From Dipetalonema caudispina (Eukaryota; Nematoda; Chromadorea; Rhabditida; Onchocercidae), in contig JABVXV010000139.1 in NCBI GenBank assembly GCA_013365325.1, positions 1 to 64,000 on the forward strand: a stretch of DNA of 64,000 nt, written 5' to 3'. Of this stretch, positions 26,101-39,000 are shown piece by piece. How positions within the stretch are numbered: position 1 is the stretch's first letter; the number at the start of each line of letters is the position of its first letter. The notes under the pieces are model-generated. The model did no database searches and was not told the origin of the DNA. It worked only from the letters and a program-made list of their open reading frames with translations. A program made the position numbers and the translations under genes.

Positions 26101-29100
26101 CATAGATACTGCTGAAATCTGGGGAAGAAAAAATTGTCAGAATTGTTTGGATTGATGTTTAAAAATTTCCTTCTTCTATTCTCATCTTGTTCTTAATCAG
26201 GACGTAGTGGATAGTTGAAATTTTCAGAAGTGTGAAGGGGGATGAATTTGTCAGTCAGTTGGATCTTCTTATGTGCGGGAAGATATTTTAAAACTGTTAA
26301 AATTGCTTACATTTCGTCTTTTTGAGGCATATCCAAGATCACTTATACTCCTATCTGTACTCAGTTTTGAATATTATTCAAACTAATTTGAGATGAAACA
26401 TTTCTTCTCATAGACATTGGTATTTATTTGTCTATTCTTTCATCTGCTTTTTCTTAATCCATTTGTAATACAATTGATGTTTAATATTTATTAAAGGGAA
26501 TCCTTATACTTGATACACTCAAGTAAAGGGATGGAAGGTATCGTTGACAGACATTTGGAAGGGTTGGAATAGAAGGTACTCATAAAAGAGAAAGAGTGCC
26601 TTTCAGTTCTATTCATCTTAGGGGGAGAAAATAAAATTCATGAAACGGAGGAAGGACAACATTGCAATTTCATTTAATATTTGTTCCAATTTTAATGATA
26701 AACAGTCTTTATATGAACAGCAGCATGGTATGTATGTTTTATTGTTTTTAGGCTCGATCTTTTTTTCACCGGCACAAACTTATCGATGATTTGTCTATGA
26801 CCTCTCTAATCTTGCTTCTTTCTAGGTTTTTATCAATTAAATCACTTCAAATAGATGACTAGGTTACGAGCGATATTGTCGAATATTCAATAGTACTCAG
26901 AATGATTATTACACTCGGACCCATCGTATAAACTTCCCTGAGAAAAGTTTGCCATGTGACTATTTCGTTTAATTAGATGCCAACTATCTGTCAATGATTT
27001 GAATTTCTTCATCTTAACTTTGACTCAAGCCTACGACGACTTGTGACTTAATTAAAGCTTATGGAGGTGATAGATTTTCTGTTGAAAGAGAATTCTAGTG
27101 AGAATTGTGCCCAAATTTTTCATGTGGGGAATAGCTTTGGTCGACATAATCTACAAAGAGTATCAGGAAAAAGCTGGAATTTTTTGATTGTACCAAATAT
27201 ATGTGATGGGATTCGGAATATATTGCATGAGAAAAAAAGTTAGTTAGTCGAAGAACTTTTAATGAAATTTACGTTGGATTTGCAGATTTTTTCGGATCAA
27301 ATAAGAGTGAGTGATGTCGAAAAATGAAAAAAATGGAATAAAAAAGAAGGGAAAAAAGGGTGGAAAAGATGGGTGTAGGAGTTCATTTTATTCCAATGCT
27401 TTCAAACAAAAAACCCGTTTTTTTTTCTTAAAATTTTTTTACTGCCCTTTATGTTTGTGGCAGATTTCAAAAATAGCGCGAAGGTGAAAGGTGAATTAGA
27501 GGAAATATGAAAAATATGAAGGGATCAATAGCCAGTAAACAATCCTTGTTTTCCTTTTTCTTTACTGAAGTAGAAATGTAAGATAGATTCGATTAAACTT
27601 AATATAAGTTTAGCTAATCTACAATATAATGGGAATTTGTTGACAGAAGAAAAGGATAAAAAAGAAGTTGCGTTTTTTTCATAGAGTCGCTCCTTCCCAA
27701 CGATCCTTTCTTCTTTATCTGGAAATTAGTTCCAAATGACTCGATTTTCATTTTAACTTTTTTTTTCCGAAACTTAAAAGCTGAATTATTTAAAATTACG
27801 TGGAACTTCATCGAAATAATTTTATTTCTAATTTAATGAGGGAAAAATTTGTTTAAGAAATTAGATTACAAATATATTTTAAAGTGGAGAAATGAACTTT
27901 ATTCACGTGAGAACAGGCAAAAAAGGAGACATGTAAAAGTAGCAGTACATTAGGTGGATACCAATTTGGGACAGTTTTTTGAAATGATAGCATTATGAAT
28001 GCTGGTGCTTTAAATTCCTTAATAATTTCAGTTCATGTATTACTTCGTTATCGTGTAGGTTTCAGATTAGTGTACATTCAAATATAGTACATTGATTTGT
28101 TGAACAGTAAAGTTTTCTAGATCGGTTGAGTGCGCTGTTAGAGTTAACATATAAACCTGTGAAGATATTTGAAATAAGAATGTTGAAATTTTATAGCAGC
28201 TGTTGAAAGATGCTTTAAATCAATGGAATCTTGCAGTATGTATAAATGTAAAGCATTCATCTTTTGATATTATTCTCTCAAGATTAAAAGGCAATATCTC
28301 TAATCGTTGAATTAAATCCCAAGTTTGATTTGATTTTTCAGTTAAATATCTATCTCGAATTTTTTGATTACTTATACAAGGGTCGTCATGTCTTGTTTTT
28401 ATCATTCTTTATATTATCAAGAGATGAGCATATCTCATGATAATAACTGAACTATTTGCAAAGCATGGTCGAATATCATTTAATCTTTCTCTTTTGCTTA
28501 GCGTTTGTTGGCTACGGCTGCTTGGACCGTCTACTCTTGGCTGACTTATAAGTGATGGTATCTTTTTTGTTGAAAATATGCCCTACCGTATACTGATACT
28601 CTATTGGTTATCTTTTTTATACAACTGGTAAATGGCTTTTGTGATAGATATTATTTGCTACATATATATCACTTGTATTTAACTGATGGCATATTATATT
28701 GAAAATAAGTATTCGGTTGTCTATCTACGTTCCTTTCGAAAATTTATTCATCGTTTCTCAAATTTACTCACACTAAGTTCCGGTTTTTTCTCCTTCATTA
28801 CAAAAAGGCTCTCATTTACGTGGAATTTTCTTTTGAGATCTTTCATCATTCCTATAATCAACTGATTCAAGTTCCAAAGCTTTCAAATAAGTTTCATTAA
28901 AAAACTTAAACAATTTTATTGTTTTAAAAGTCCCATTATTTTTAATATTTTTTAAGTATCTTATTTTTCAAAACTTTTTCAACTTTTTATATTTTTCCCA
29001 GAATACTATAACAGTCTATACCGTAATGTGTTATTGAAAAGGTAGCAAAAGTGAACGATGATCTTTTTTGAAAAGAATTTTGCAAATAATGCTAGGAGCT

Positions 29101-30354
29101 TTTCAATTCATGATTGTGTGCTAACTGAAATGGAATTTGGAAATTGTGGTCCGGCAGATGAACGATGTATATTTTTATAGCAACGAAAATTATGAATAAT
29201 CAATGAAAACAGTGGTAATTACAATGTGACAGTTGATTGATCTCATTAAATTATGCAAGGAATTTGGCAACAAAAAATATTTGGCATGGAAAGGGCTGAG
29301 AAACTGTCAAAGTTATAATTAAATTAGTGACAGTTGTACAAACTTCTCGATAGTTTACATGTTATTCATCAAAAACCATCTCTTTTCCGTGGCAATTATT
29401 TTTTATGACATCACAATCCAATCATGTTCATTCTTTCTCATTAATATTATTACTTCATTAAATTCTTCTGTTTACCGTGAAATTATTTTATTTTGAACAA
29501 GCTATTAATGGAGTGAGTACTGTATTGCGATAGTTTATTTTAGGGTGCTGGAAAACTTTGTTAGATTTCTAGATTTTTAGAAAACTTTTCAAACATAAAC
29601 TTCTTCAGAAGGTTAAAGATTTGGAATGATCCATAGGGTTGTGATGTGTTTTTAATCATCGGTGCTATTCTTTTAAACAAATCGAAGAGCATCAGTATAA
29701 TTGAATTTCAATAGAGCAAGAAGAAACGGATTAAGAGGAGTGGGGACGATTTATTAACGATTTATACGGTTTCTATCCTTTAAGAGAATGGAAGATTTAT
29801 CCCGCATTATCACGAATACAGAAATGTGAGGTGTGATGCGATTCTCATTGAGTTAGCCCTGTCTGATACAACGGGGGAAAATAAAAAGCACTTTTATTGA
29901 TTTAATTGTCAAAAATGTTAATTGGAAAAATAGTTACAGGACAGATGATTTGTGGTTCGAATTGGATGACGATGATTTCGAATGCCGTCTGAGTCCGAGC
30001 TCATCGTTATATGAATCGACTCGTCTGTATCAGTCCATGGATTCTGCTGCTACAATTCGTCCACGTCGTCCACCAATTGCCCTGCCGCCACCTCCACCGC
30101 GTTCCGCACCACCCCTGAGTGATAGCAGTCAGCAACATAATAATATCGATGCGGTTACTTCCACATCCCTTGCACCCTCAGGATCAAATCCAGTGCGTTT
30201 GAATGGTATTGAGAAGGTTGCGGCTACAACGGCTATATGCAATAATGCCTTGACAAGACAAGCCAATACTGTGGAAGATCCATATTTTCTAGCACATGTC
30301 GAGTCGGATCACGCCGCGGTATCGGTCATCACTTATACGACTAGCCATGATTAG
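20175..30354 (+). CDS. Unrecognised proline-rich protein, alternative exon cassettes
   Basis: I do not recognise this gene. The 5' end is missing: the exon 20175-20398 opens with an acceptor (ttttag) in phase 1. Next are 20545-20699 and a terminal exon 29940-30354 ending in TAG. Between them are two sets of candidate exons that fit the same flanking phases. Set A is 22613-22688 and about 25328-25497. Set B is 23597-23645, 23699-23817 and 24103-24174. The protein is hydrophilic: an N-terminal Gln/Thr/Ser region, an acidic patch (WFELDDDDFE), and a proline run (RPPIALPPPPPRSAPPLS) of the kind that binds SH3 or WW domains. A cluster of AATAAA motifs at about 30560-30598 could supply poly(A) signals. 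The gene lies head-to-tail with tir-1 and could instead be its 5' part by splicing from inside the last exon. No function is claimed. Confidence 0.6.
21507..21920 (-). CDS. Putative small secreted protein, nested antisense in an intron
   Basis: This is an uninterrupted 137-codon ORF starting ATGATG on the minus strand, inside the 20699-22613 intron of the plus-strand gene. A hydrophobic segment at about residues 30-48 (MLYFALFCYCCCTTALVL) looks like a signal peptide or anchor preceded by a Ser-rich leader; starting at that Met would give a classic secreted precursor. Downstream are two potential N-glycosylation sites (NVT, NET), a predicted amphipathic acidic helix (VLDVLEEVFKEVLTEV) and two polybasic sites, six Arg in a row and RKR, typical of proprotein convertase cleavage. 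The mature part has no cysteines. I cannot name a family; a processed peptide precursor is inference, and a chance ORF is not excluded. Confidence 0.5.
   Translation of the reverse strand: MMTANQFGSSSSSKMRASDASSCIQIALKMLYFALFCYCCCTTALVLPTQSLFQKHTATFNVTNPMYLENIKPKKVLDVLEEVFKEVLTEVQNETYSVVDEKEDQHRRRRRRLQNNRDMLTLTGNRKRSLKSIQGNH
24175..29939. other. Long intronic region, only one candidate exon
   Basis: This is intronic to the 20.2-30.35 kb gene. It holds only the candidate exon at 25328-25497, a poly(T) run at about 24431-24450 and ordinary A+T-rich DNA. The ORF at 27061-27243 has no splice context and is treated as chance. Confidence 0.5.
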
Positions 30355-30845
30355 CATACTAGCGATTTGAATTCATTCACTTTAAAGTTTTCATTTCTTT
30401 ATTATTGTTAACAAAGTTACAGTCTGTTATAATGATTTGCATTGCGTAAGTTACCTATTAAATGTTTTCTAATGAGGTGGTGATAAGTAGGAGTGGTTTT
30501 TCCTACTTTCTTGGCTCTTCTTTTCCAAATTACTAAGCTATTTTGCTGACAAGCAAAAAAATAAAAAATAAAAAATAAAAATAAAGATAAAAATAAAATG
30601 AACTGACTACTCTTTTGTCGAGTTCTGCAATTCTCCTATATTTGTGGATTTACCAAGGTTTTTTATTTAAATCTTGATTTATTCTGAAGTCTCTAAGAGC
30701 AATTTTTGGCATAAGGCTTAATAAACTAACGTAACGCTTCATATGCAAGAAAGAAACCTTCAAATTCCTATCATTTTCCAAGGAATGAGATAATCTTCAC
30801 ATAGGCATTTTGAACGACTGAATTTGGATAACGCTAGTAAGAGAA

Positions 30846-30888
30846 ATTTTACGTCAGACGAAGTTATCAACTTCGTCTGATGTAAAAT
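30846..30888. repeat. Near-perfect 20-bp palindrome with 3-base loop
   Basis: The arms 30846-30865 and 30869-30888 are reverse complements apart from one position (30853 with 30881, G against T). The loop is ATC. It lies about 500 bases after the stop of the proline-rich gene and 720 bases before the first tir-1 exon. As RNA it would fold into a 20-bp stem with one G-U pair. It is too short for a canonical miRNA precursor. Confidence 0.95.
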
Positions 30889-31606
30889 CTATGCCACAAA
30901 TAAAATAGGTATGAGTTCACTTATCAGAGGAACAGATAATGAGGGTGAAATCTCTAATAGATTCAAATTCTATCCAAACTTTTCCTCTTCAATAATTTAA
31001 AAAAAGAAAAATTTAGTAATTCAATATCTTGCATCGGTTTCTTCCAAATCCTTCTTTTCTAACTCTTCCCAGTAAGTAATTTCTTCACAATTTGCTTAGT
31101 TTTTTCTCCGGTAAGTGGGTTACTTTATCTTTTCTGACCCATTTTCTTGTCTTAGGTTATCATCATCTTTTCTGCAATTTTATTTTCCACAACAAAATAT
31201 CAGGTTCTTCTATGTCGAACAGATACTATATCGATTTCAGTGACTTAGTTTAGGTCTTTAGTTGGGAGAAAATAAATTAACACTTTCCTTTTATTCTCTA
31301 TGATCTTTCAACTTTTGTGATTAATTGTGACTTTTACATAATATCTGCATATCATCAAATTTTTAATCGTAATTTCATGAAGTTAGAACTTGAACTTTAT
31401 AATAACGTCGAGATCACTATGTTCTTTATGTTTTCAACTTTTTTCGACTTACTACCCTCTCATTTCGGATACTTAGTTTATATACCACTTGATAATTAGA
31501 AATAGGGTTGTTTATTCTTAAATTTCTAATTACTGTTTAATTTCTTCCAAATTTATTTACAACATTACTTATCATTGATAATATTCTTTACAAAAGTCTG
31601 TATTAG

Positions 31607-32997
31607 CCAGGAGAAAATATCCGTACAATAATCCAAATCTAAGAGACTGGGGAGATAGAAAAACGAACAATTACGGAATGTTGCTTCAGGCATCAAGCGC
31701 AGAAATACGATTACAGCAGTCCTTGTCGACACCCTGTCCGGACAGCAGTGGCGATGTTGCTGGTAACGATGATCAACCATCGACATCCCGGAAGGTTTCG
31801 TTGATTTCTTCAAAATTATTTTTAGCTTAGCTTTAGCATTATTGTTTTTTGTTTTATATTGCTTATTTTATACGGTTTTTTTCTTTTTTTTTTTTGAATC
31901 TTCTGATATAATTTTTGATAAAATTTCACTTTTTTCTTTACGGCCATGTTGTAACAATGCAAATATCCTCAAAAATCGGAAAAGGGAACACGACTTGCGA
32001 TTTGTCCTGTTGTGTATGGCGCATTGGTTGCAATAGAATTACATAGTTTAAGAGGACATTTGGAGTAAGGTACCATTCTTCCAAAAAGGTGACAACAATT
32101 TTACTGTGCTATACTGGTGGTGGTGGTCTCTTTAGTGAAATTTCTGGATTGAGCGAAGGAAAAATTTGTAGAAGGATCTGTCTCTCTCTCTCTCTCCTTT
32201 TTTTTTAATTTTATATTATAATTGTCATGAGACAGTGTAGAGGTTACGAAGAATGTTTGACAGAACAAAATAGAGGAGCTACCGTAATATAATTATTACT
32301 GGTATACTTCAATCATGTTCATAGACGTTTGCTGGCTGGAATTTTTCGACATTAAATTAAGTTATCGTTTCTCTTTAAATTTTATCTCAAATATAGTCTT
32401 TCTATTACTGAAGTGAAAAGATTTGTGTAAATTCTATTCAAATCATCGTTTTCTATTCATTGAGTTTCGATTTCTCTAGTTCACATTCGTATATTCATTA
32501 ACCTACAAATCAAGGAATAGGTCATAGTAATTAGGCGGAAATTGTATCACTTTCTAATTTTTACTACTGAAAAGAAATAGCTATTAATGTCATGCGCTGT
32601 CTAGTTCATTATTCATTTAAAGTGCATAATATGCAAGGAAAAATAATTAGTATCAACTATGTTGCCATATCCTTTGAGACTATTTTAATAGTGAATCTGT
32701 TAAAGATTGCAAATAAGTTATTTCAAAAAGAATGGCATGAAATAAGTAAAGGGAAATTGGAGGATGAAAAAGCAATGTGAGAAGATGTTCCATCAAGAAG
32801 CGCTTGTCTAAGTGCTTAAGGGGGGGATACAAGGGGCATAGATGGGTATGCTGTAGAATATTTCAGAAAATGCAATTGAGATTCGTGAACTGAAATAGCC
32901 TTTTGCATCAAATATGAACAAAAAAAAAAAAAAAAAAATGAAAAAAAGTAGGAATTGGTGAGACCATCAAATGCTTACACACACTTACAGTGGCACC

Positions 32998-33033
<36 letters not shown>

Positions 33034-36000
33034 TACTTACATATATAAACATACATGGCATGGCCTGTTAAAGGTGATAGAAACCTTTTGACGTCAAACT
33101 TGTATGGCAATGTCATCATATATGTCATTGCCCATATTTTTTTGTCATTTGCGAAGCCGTTACCAGGACTTGACCTTCCTGTTATACTCTAATTCGATAA
33201 ATATGAATATTTTGAAATTTTATATGGGAAAGAATTCAAACAAAATATGAATTATGAACTAAGGGTACATATCTGCGGAGTAATGACCTAATCGTGACAG
33301 TTGTCTGTGTGATACTGCTGGTAGTCCCATTAGTGTTAATGTTGCTTCCCTGAAAGATAGATTCAACATTGCACCTAGATCGCAACAAGATAGAGCAGGT
33401 GTGGAATTTGAATGGATCTTTTCAGGAATTGATTCTCAACTGATAACAAAATATTATCTTAATTGATAAATTTGATATTATTCGTCTGTTGCTACTATTA
33501 TTCATTGTCATTGCTAATAGACCTATTTTTAGCCTAGTTTCATGAAACATTATGATTTAGACGTGATGTTAACGTAGACGTTGCATCGTAATAAATTTTT
33601 GTTTCTGCATCAATGTTTTGTTTTATTCTAAACATAAGGAATTTTTATTTAATGAGAGTTGAAGCAATCAATTGATTTGTGCAGGAATCAGAATATAGAC
33701 GCTTCAAAAGTGAAGGTTCATCAGCTGGAGTTTGCTCTTTACCGGCACCTGAAATGGACGTAACAATTGATGACTTGTCGCCGATCGCTGATCCACGTTC
33801 ATCATCACCCAGTCGTCTCAGTTTATTTCAGGTAGCATATATACTTTGAAATGAGTGTGGTAAGTAATTGTACTCTGTAAAAGAAGCACAATTGAATAGA
33901 AGAAATCGGGTTCTGTACATTGTGACCATTGCAGGATACAGTAACCAATGGACCACTAACGAAGCATTCACATACAGAACAGGTGATGATGATGCACACA
34001 TTAAAGACCAAATTATCAAAATATCAAAATTTCATCGATAAAGCATTTGAACATATTGCTCAGGGCAGTGATGAACAGATTATTGAGGTTTCTTTTACGG
34101 ATTTTGAATACAAATTTCAATATTTCTTTTTTAAATGAAAGGTCAACTAGAGATCTGATCTAAGCAACATCTTCCAACTACGAAATTGGAACCTGTGTGC
34201 ATTGTCTTACCCAATAAAATTTATGAAAGAACAAATGTATCATAATATCAAGGGGCCGACATCCTATAATATTTCTACTTAAGCCGTCCATATAATTTCA
34301 TAAACATTGAAAAATCAACAGCAAAGACTTCAAACAACAGAGATTTAAATAATTTAAATGTCCATTAAATTACAAAAATTTCAATAAATTTAAAAAACAA
34401 TATAACCAGGAAACAGTGCACTAACCACTAGCAAATATCACTTCAACAGTAATTTTTAAAAAATCATTTTTGGAAGCAACTTTAAGCCAACATGCAAATA
34501 GAATTAAGTACCTCTATAAGTGAAAGATAAATACTGTTACTATGTACTGTTCATATCATGTAATGGAGAACTATATTGCTTCATATATAGCATCCCCTTT
34601 GACCTGACATCCGGATTTCGTACTTTCTTGTAGAAGGTTCATTTTTTTCTTCAAAGTCATTTTTCACTATCTGTGATATTTCAGTGTTTGCTCAAATGAC
34701 AGGTGCATTTGATGCTGAATAGAAAGACTATTGACAAAGTCTTTTTTAAATTATTTATTTTATTAGTGCAAGACATGGGAGTGAGAAACATTAAGTAATG
34801 TTTCACAATATGTCAATTAAATCGTAAATTTCATTAAAAAGATTGTGGATAATGCATGTCAGGGATGTACTATAGTGGCAAAGGTCATGACGAAGGCATG
34901 GATGTTCCCAAAAATTTCGCACGATTTGTCATATGCGCTTTGCGATTTTCTACGTGATCAAAATTACTTCGATTCACTCATTATGAATTTTATCAAAGCA
35001 CAGACTTGTGAACCTGGTATGTTTCGGAATTCCTAAAAATTCTACCAAATTTTCAGGCATCATTGAAATTTTGTTTTTTAGACAGCTATGATAAGTGGTT
35101 ATGGAATCTTTACAGTTATTGTTGAAAGGAAAGAGAACTTTTGATTGAAATAAATGTATGATTATTTATCAGCGGACAACAACAGATACTTCAATTTGAG
35201 TTCATTCATGAAATAATATTGCTGCGAGAGAAGATATGCGAAAAATGTGTAGGAATGATAAGTCTGATAAAATCTTTAGCCAAATCAGACAGAATTCCTT
35301 TTCAATCCCTTGAAGTGATGCCAATTTTTCTCGTCTCTTTGTAGTAGTAGAAATAGCCTGACCTTGGTGTCCTTTTGAGGTCTTTTGAAATACCAATAAG
35401 TTCGTGGGAAAATAGATACATGGGATTTTCCTCTTCTCTTCTCTCCCAACTCATTCTTTTCAGAGTTTCACATCATATCTTGCAGAAAGAAAATGAATAT
35501 CTTTTTTGTTTTAACCGTCCATCTTTTGTATGTTTCGGTTTTCGAGAAGTGATTGACTGGATGCAGTAACTGTTTTACAGTTCGATTAGCATGCGGACGT
35601 GTGTTAGAGGAATGTCTTTCATTGAATAATCGAGAATATGTGGTTAACAAGGGTTATTTGAAAAAGCTGGTTGCAACAGCCGAAAAATTGAACAAAAATC
35701 CGGAACAACAACGAATGTCATTGTCGATCATGGAAAGCTTATTCAAGCATTCAACTGCAACTACTTACAGGTATGTTAAAAGAGAAATAGAGAGATGGAG
35801 GTCTTTAGTGATATGCTGCTATACTACTAAATTAATTCCGATCGGTTAGCTTTATTATATGTGAATGTGAGTGAAAGGAACAGTGACTTAGAAATATAAA
35901 TTTAAATTCTTGTCTTTTTTTTTTCCTTTTTAAAGAGTTCAACAGATAGCTATCAATAGCAATATACAGTTATTTTTCAGTACACAATATATCGTTTTAG

Positions 36001-39000
36001 GCTAATTGAGTATGGTGTTTTGGATCACATCCTTCTGACCTGTAAACGTGCTACTGATACGCCGATAACCTTACGACATGCCGCTCTTGCACTTGCCAAT
36101 CTGTCATTGTACAGCTGTTCGGAAGCAAAGAAAAAAATTATTCAGAAGAAGGTATGTTTGATTTCACCATTATAGATGGTTTACTCTTTCCGAGTTATCA
36201 AAACAAGCTTATGCATTTGGTAGAACAGTTCCAATTATTTGTAATATATAAAATTCTTGTTACATTTTTTGTGCTCTTTTCAATTAATAATCTGTAGTTG
36301 AATTTAATTCTTCCCTTATTTAATACCCATTTATGGAGTTATGCTCATCAGTACAGTATATCATTAAGGATGCTTCAATGTGCCACTTCAGACATATTTT
36401 TCTGATAGCGCCACAAATCTGTTATCTTGTATTTATCTGTCTCTTCAATGATTCATAACGAAATCTCTATCAGTGGTTAAAGCAGAATCACTTCACGATA
36501 TATCAAACTGAAGTCAAAAATACGTTCTATTTCTAATCTTCTTCCCTCTAGTTGTCATTTTGTGAAATGATGGTTTGAGGATGGTGTTTGACACTAATAA
36601 AATTATGAGAAGCATTTATCAACAACGAGGTTTATGAGGGATATAGAAAGGATACAGCTATTGATTTATCCTCCATCTCTATCTACTTTTGTTGATTTCC
36701 TTCAATTTTTATACTGTTTATTGGTTTGCCCACAAAAAACTTTGATGCAAATAAATTGTTTGCATTTTTCATCGTTTTTCATCAGACAGTAATCGATTCA
36801 TTCAGATTGTATGAATCATATTAGAGGGTATCGTTTTTTTGCAGCAACACTATTTGCCCCTTTCAAAAAAATATTCGATTTAAATTCTTCTTGCAAAATT
36901 TGAATTTAATTTTTCAATTAATTTATTGGAAATTTAGATAAGACATTTTGAATAGTATGTTTACCCTTTGTTAATGTTGGAGAAATAATGAGCTAACATT
37001 TTCTGGAACTGTTTTTGCATAAAGTCGTCATCAATAGTGATTGGTTTGTGAACTGTATCTAATTTATAATTTTGAAGAAAGAGATTGGAACTTACTGAAA
37101 CCTGGGAACAAGAATAAAGCGATGAAAGTACTCAAAGTTACAGGTGCCAGACTGGCTCTTCTTGCTAGCATCACAACCAGACGATATAACACGTTACTAC
37201 GCATGCTTGGCAATTTGTATGCTTGGAAGTACGAAAGAAATGGAAGCAGCGGTGAATAAGTCGGGTACTTTAGCCCTTGTCGAACCATTTCTACTTGCTC
37301 ATCAAGCGATTACCTTTGCCGGTGATCACTACAAGCATTCACAAGGACGACCAAAGGAATGGCTTGAAAGGTTACTACTACTCATTCATCATCTAAGATC
37401 TATATGACAGTCAGGTCAGGCAAATATACAGCCTCTCAGTGTTGGGACTTCGAAGAATGAAGGACAAAAATTTAGTGAGAATATCTTTTGAAGTAGAAGT
37501 CTTATTTTACTGCTGAAAAATGCAGGGGACGATGAATCAGCTCTGTTAATACTACAATAATTTCTTCGAGCATTATCTCCTTATAAACTTCTACTTTGAT
37601 CCATTCATTACTAGTTTCTGTAGCTGTACAACCTCACATAAACAGAAAAGTAATAATATGAACCCACTGATAATTACTAATTATATCTTTATGATCAGTT
37701 AAACATTGAACTTGACATTCCATCTGTTGGTTTGATTGAAGATTAAACTGCCATAAATCATATTCTGATAATTTATTGCTATTGTTGTTGAGTTTTTAAT
37801 TGCTGCCTTATCTGACCTGCTAGCTTCATGTTTCTCGTTTTAGTCCATGAATCAATGGACTAATCTTTTAACTGCTGCTGATCCAGTTCTAGAAACCGAA
37901 ATTCTAATTTTAAGTTTGAAATTTCATAATCTCGTCCAGTTATCGATGAAGTGATGAATCACATATGGATCCGAAATAAAAAACATTTGTTAAAAGGCCT
38001 CATGTAAAAACACTAACTTGTATAAGAAAAAGGAAGAGGATGGGAGGATATAGCAGTATCAGTACTGAATACTTTATTACTTAATCCTCCATCAAAATTC
38101 ACAATACAGCTCAGAAATTGTTGGTTGCTTTTATTATCCAAAATTTTGGAATCATTCTTTTTTTTACTGTGTATGGTGCGACTGATCGAGAAGTTTCTCC
38201 TTCAGGCTGTTACCGATGCTTAAATCGAAGTGTCGTGAAGCACGAAGTATTGCTGCATTTCACTTTACAATGGAAGCAACAATAAAGAAAGATCAGCAAA
38301 AACTTGAAGTTTTCCAAGTAGGTTGTTCAATTTTCATAATACGCTTTCGCTAAAGGCCTGTGACATGACACGTCGCTACTCGCCCGAAAAATTATCGCGA
38401 TTTTCCCACCGCTTTTTTTCTTTTCCAGAAAAAAACGAGAAGTCTTTGGCAGTGAACCGAAAAAATAGTACGTAACCTGGTATTTTAGGAACTTTTAAAG
38501 AATTTCTCGTCTTTACGAAAGAAGAGATTTTTTCAAAGGAAAAATTTTTTGTTGATTTATTTTAAAAAGAAAAAGAATATTTTCTGCATTGTGTGTTGCT
38601 AGCAGTAACATTATCAAAAAATAATATTGGAATGGTGTAAATATAACGCTACTTTTTGTTATTACAATTACTGCATAAACTTTCAACTTCCAAGTAACCA
38701 CTTCTCATTTTTGTAAAGATAAGTGATCGGTTGCAAAATAATTAGTCCATGATATAGGGGTGTATATGTCAGAGTCGAAATTAGACATAAATTTTTCTAG
38801 AATTATATAATTATAGCGCTGGAATAAATTGTTGAAAGGAAAAAGTTGCATAGACGAAGTTCTCGCTTCATAGTTTTTCTCAGTACTATCATATTTTGGT
38901 GCATAAATTTTACACGAAGAGCATTAGGAAACAGAATTCCTTAACTGTTGGATTATTTAGAGGCCTAGGGTTTTCGGATATTTTTGACAAAAACTCATAT

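Noticed and set aside
32181..32197. CT-rich run and neighbouring homopolymers in tir-1 introns
   Set aside because: Ordinary simple sequence with no apparent relation to a splice site.
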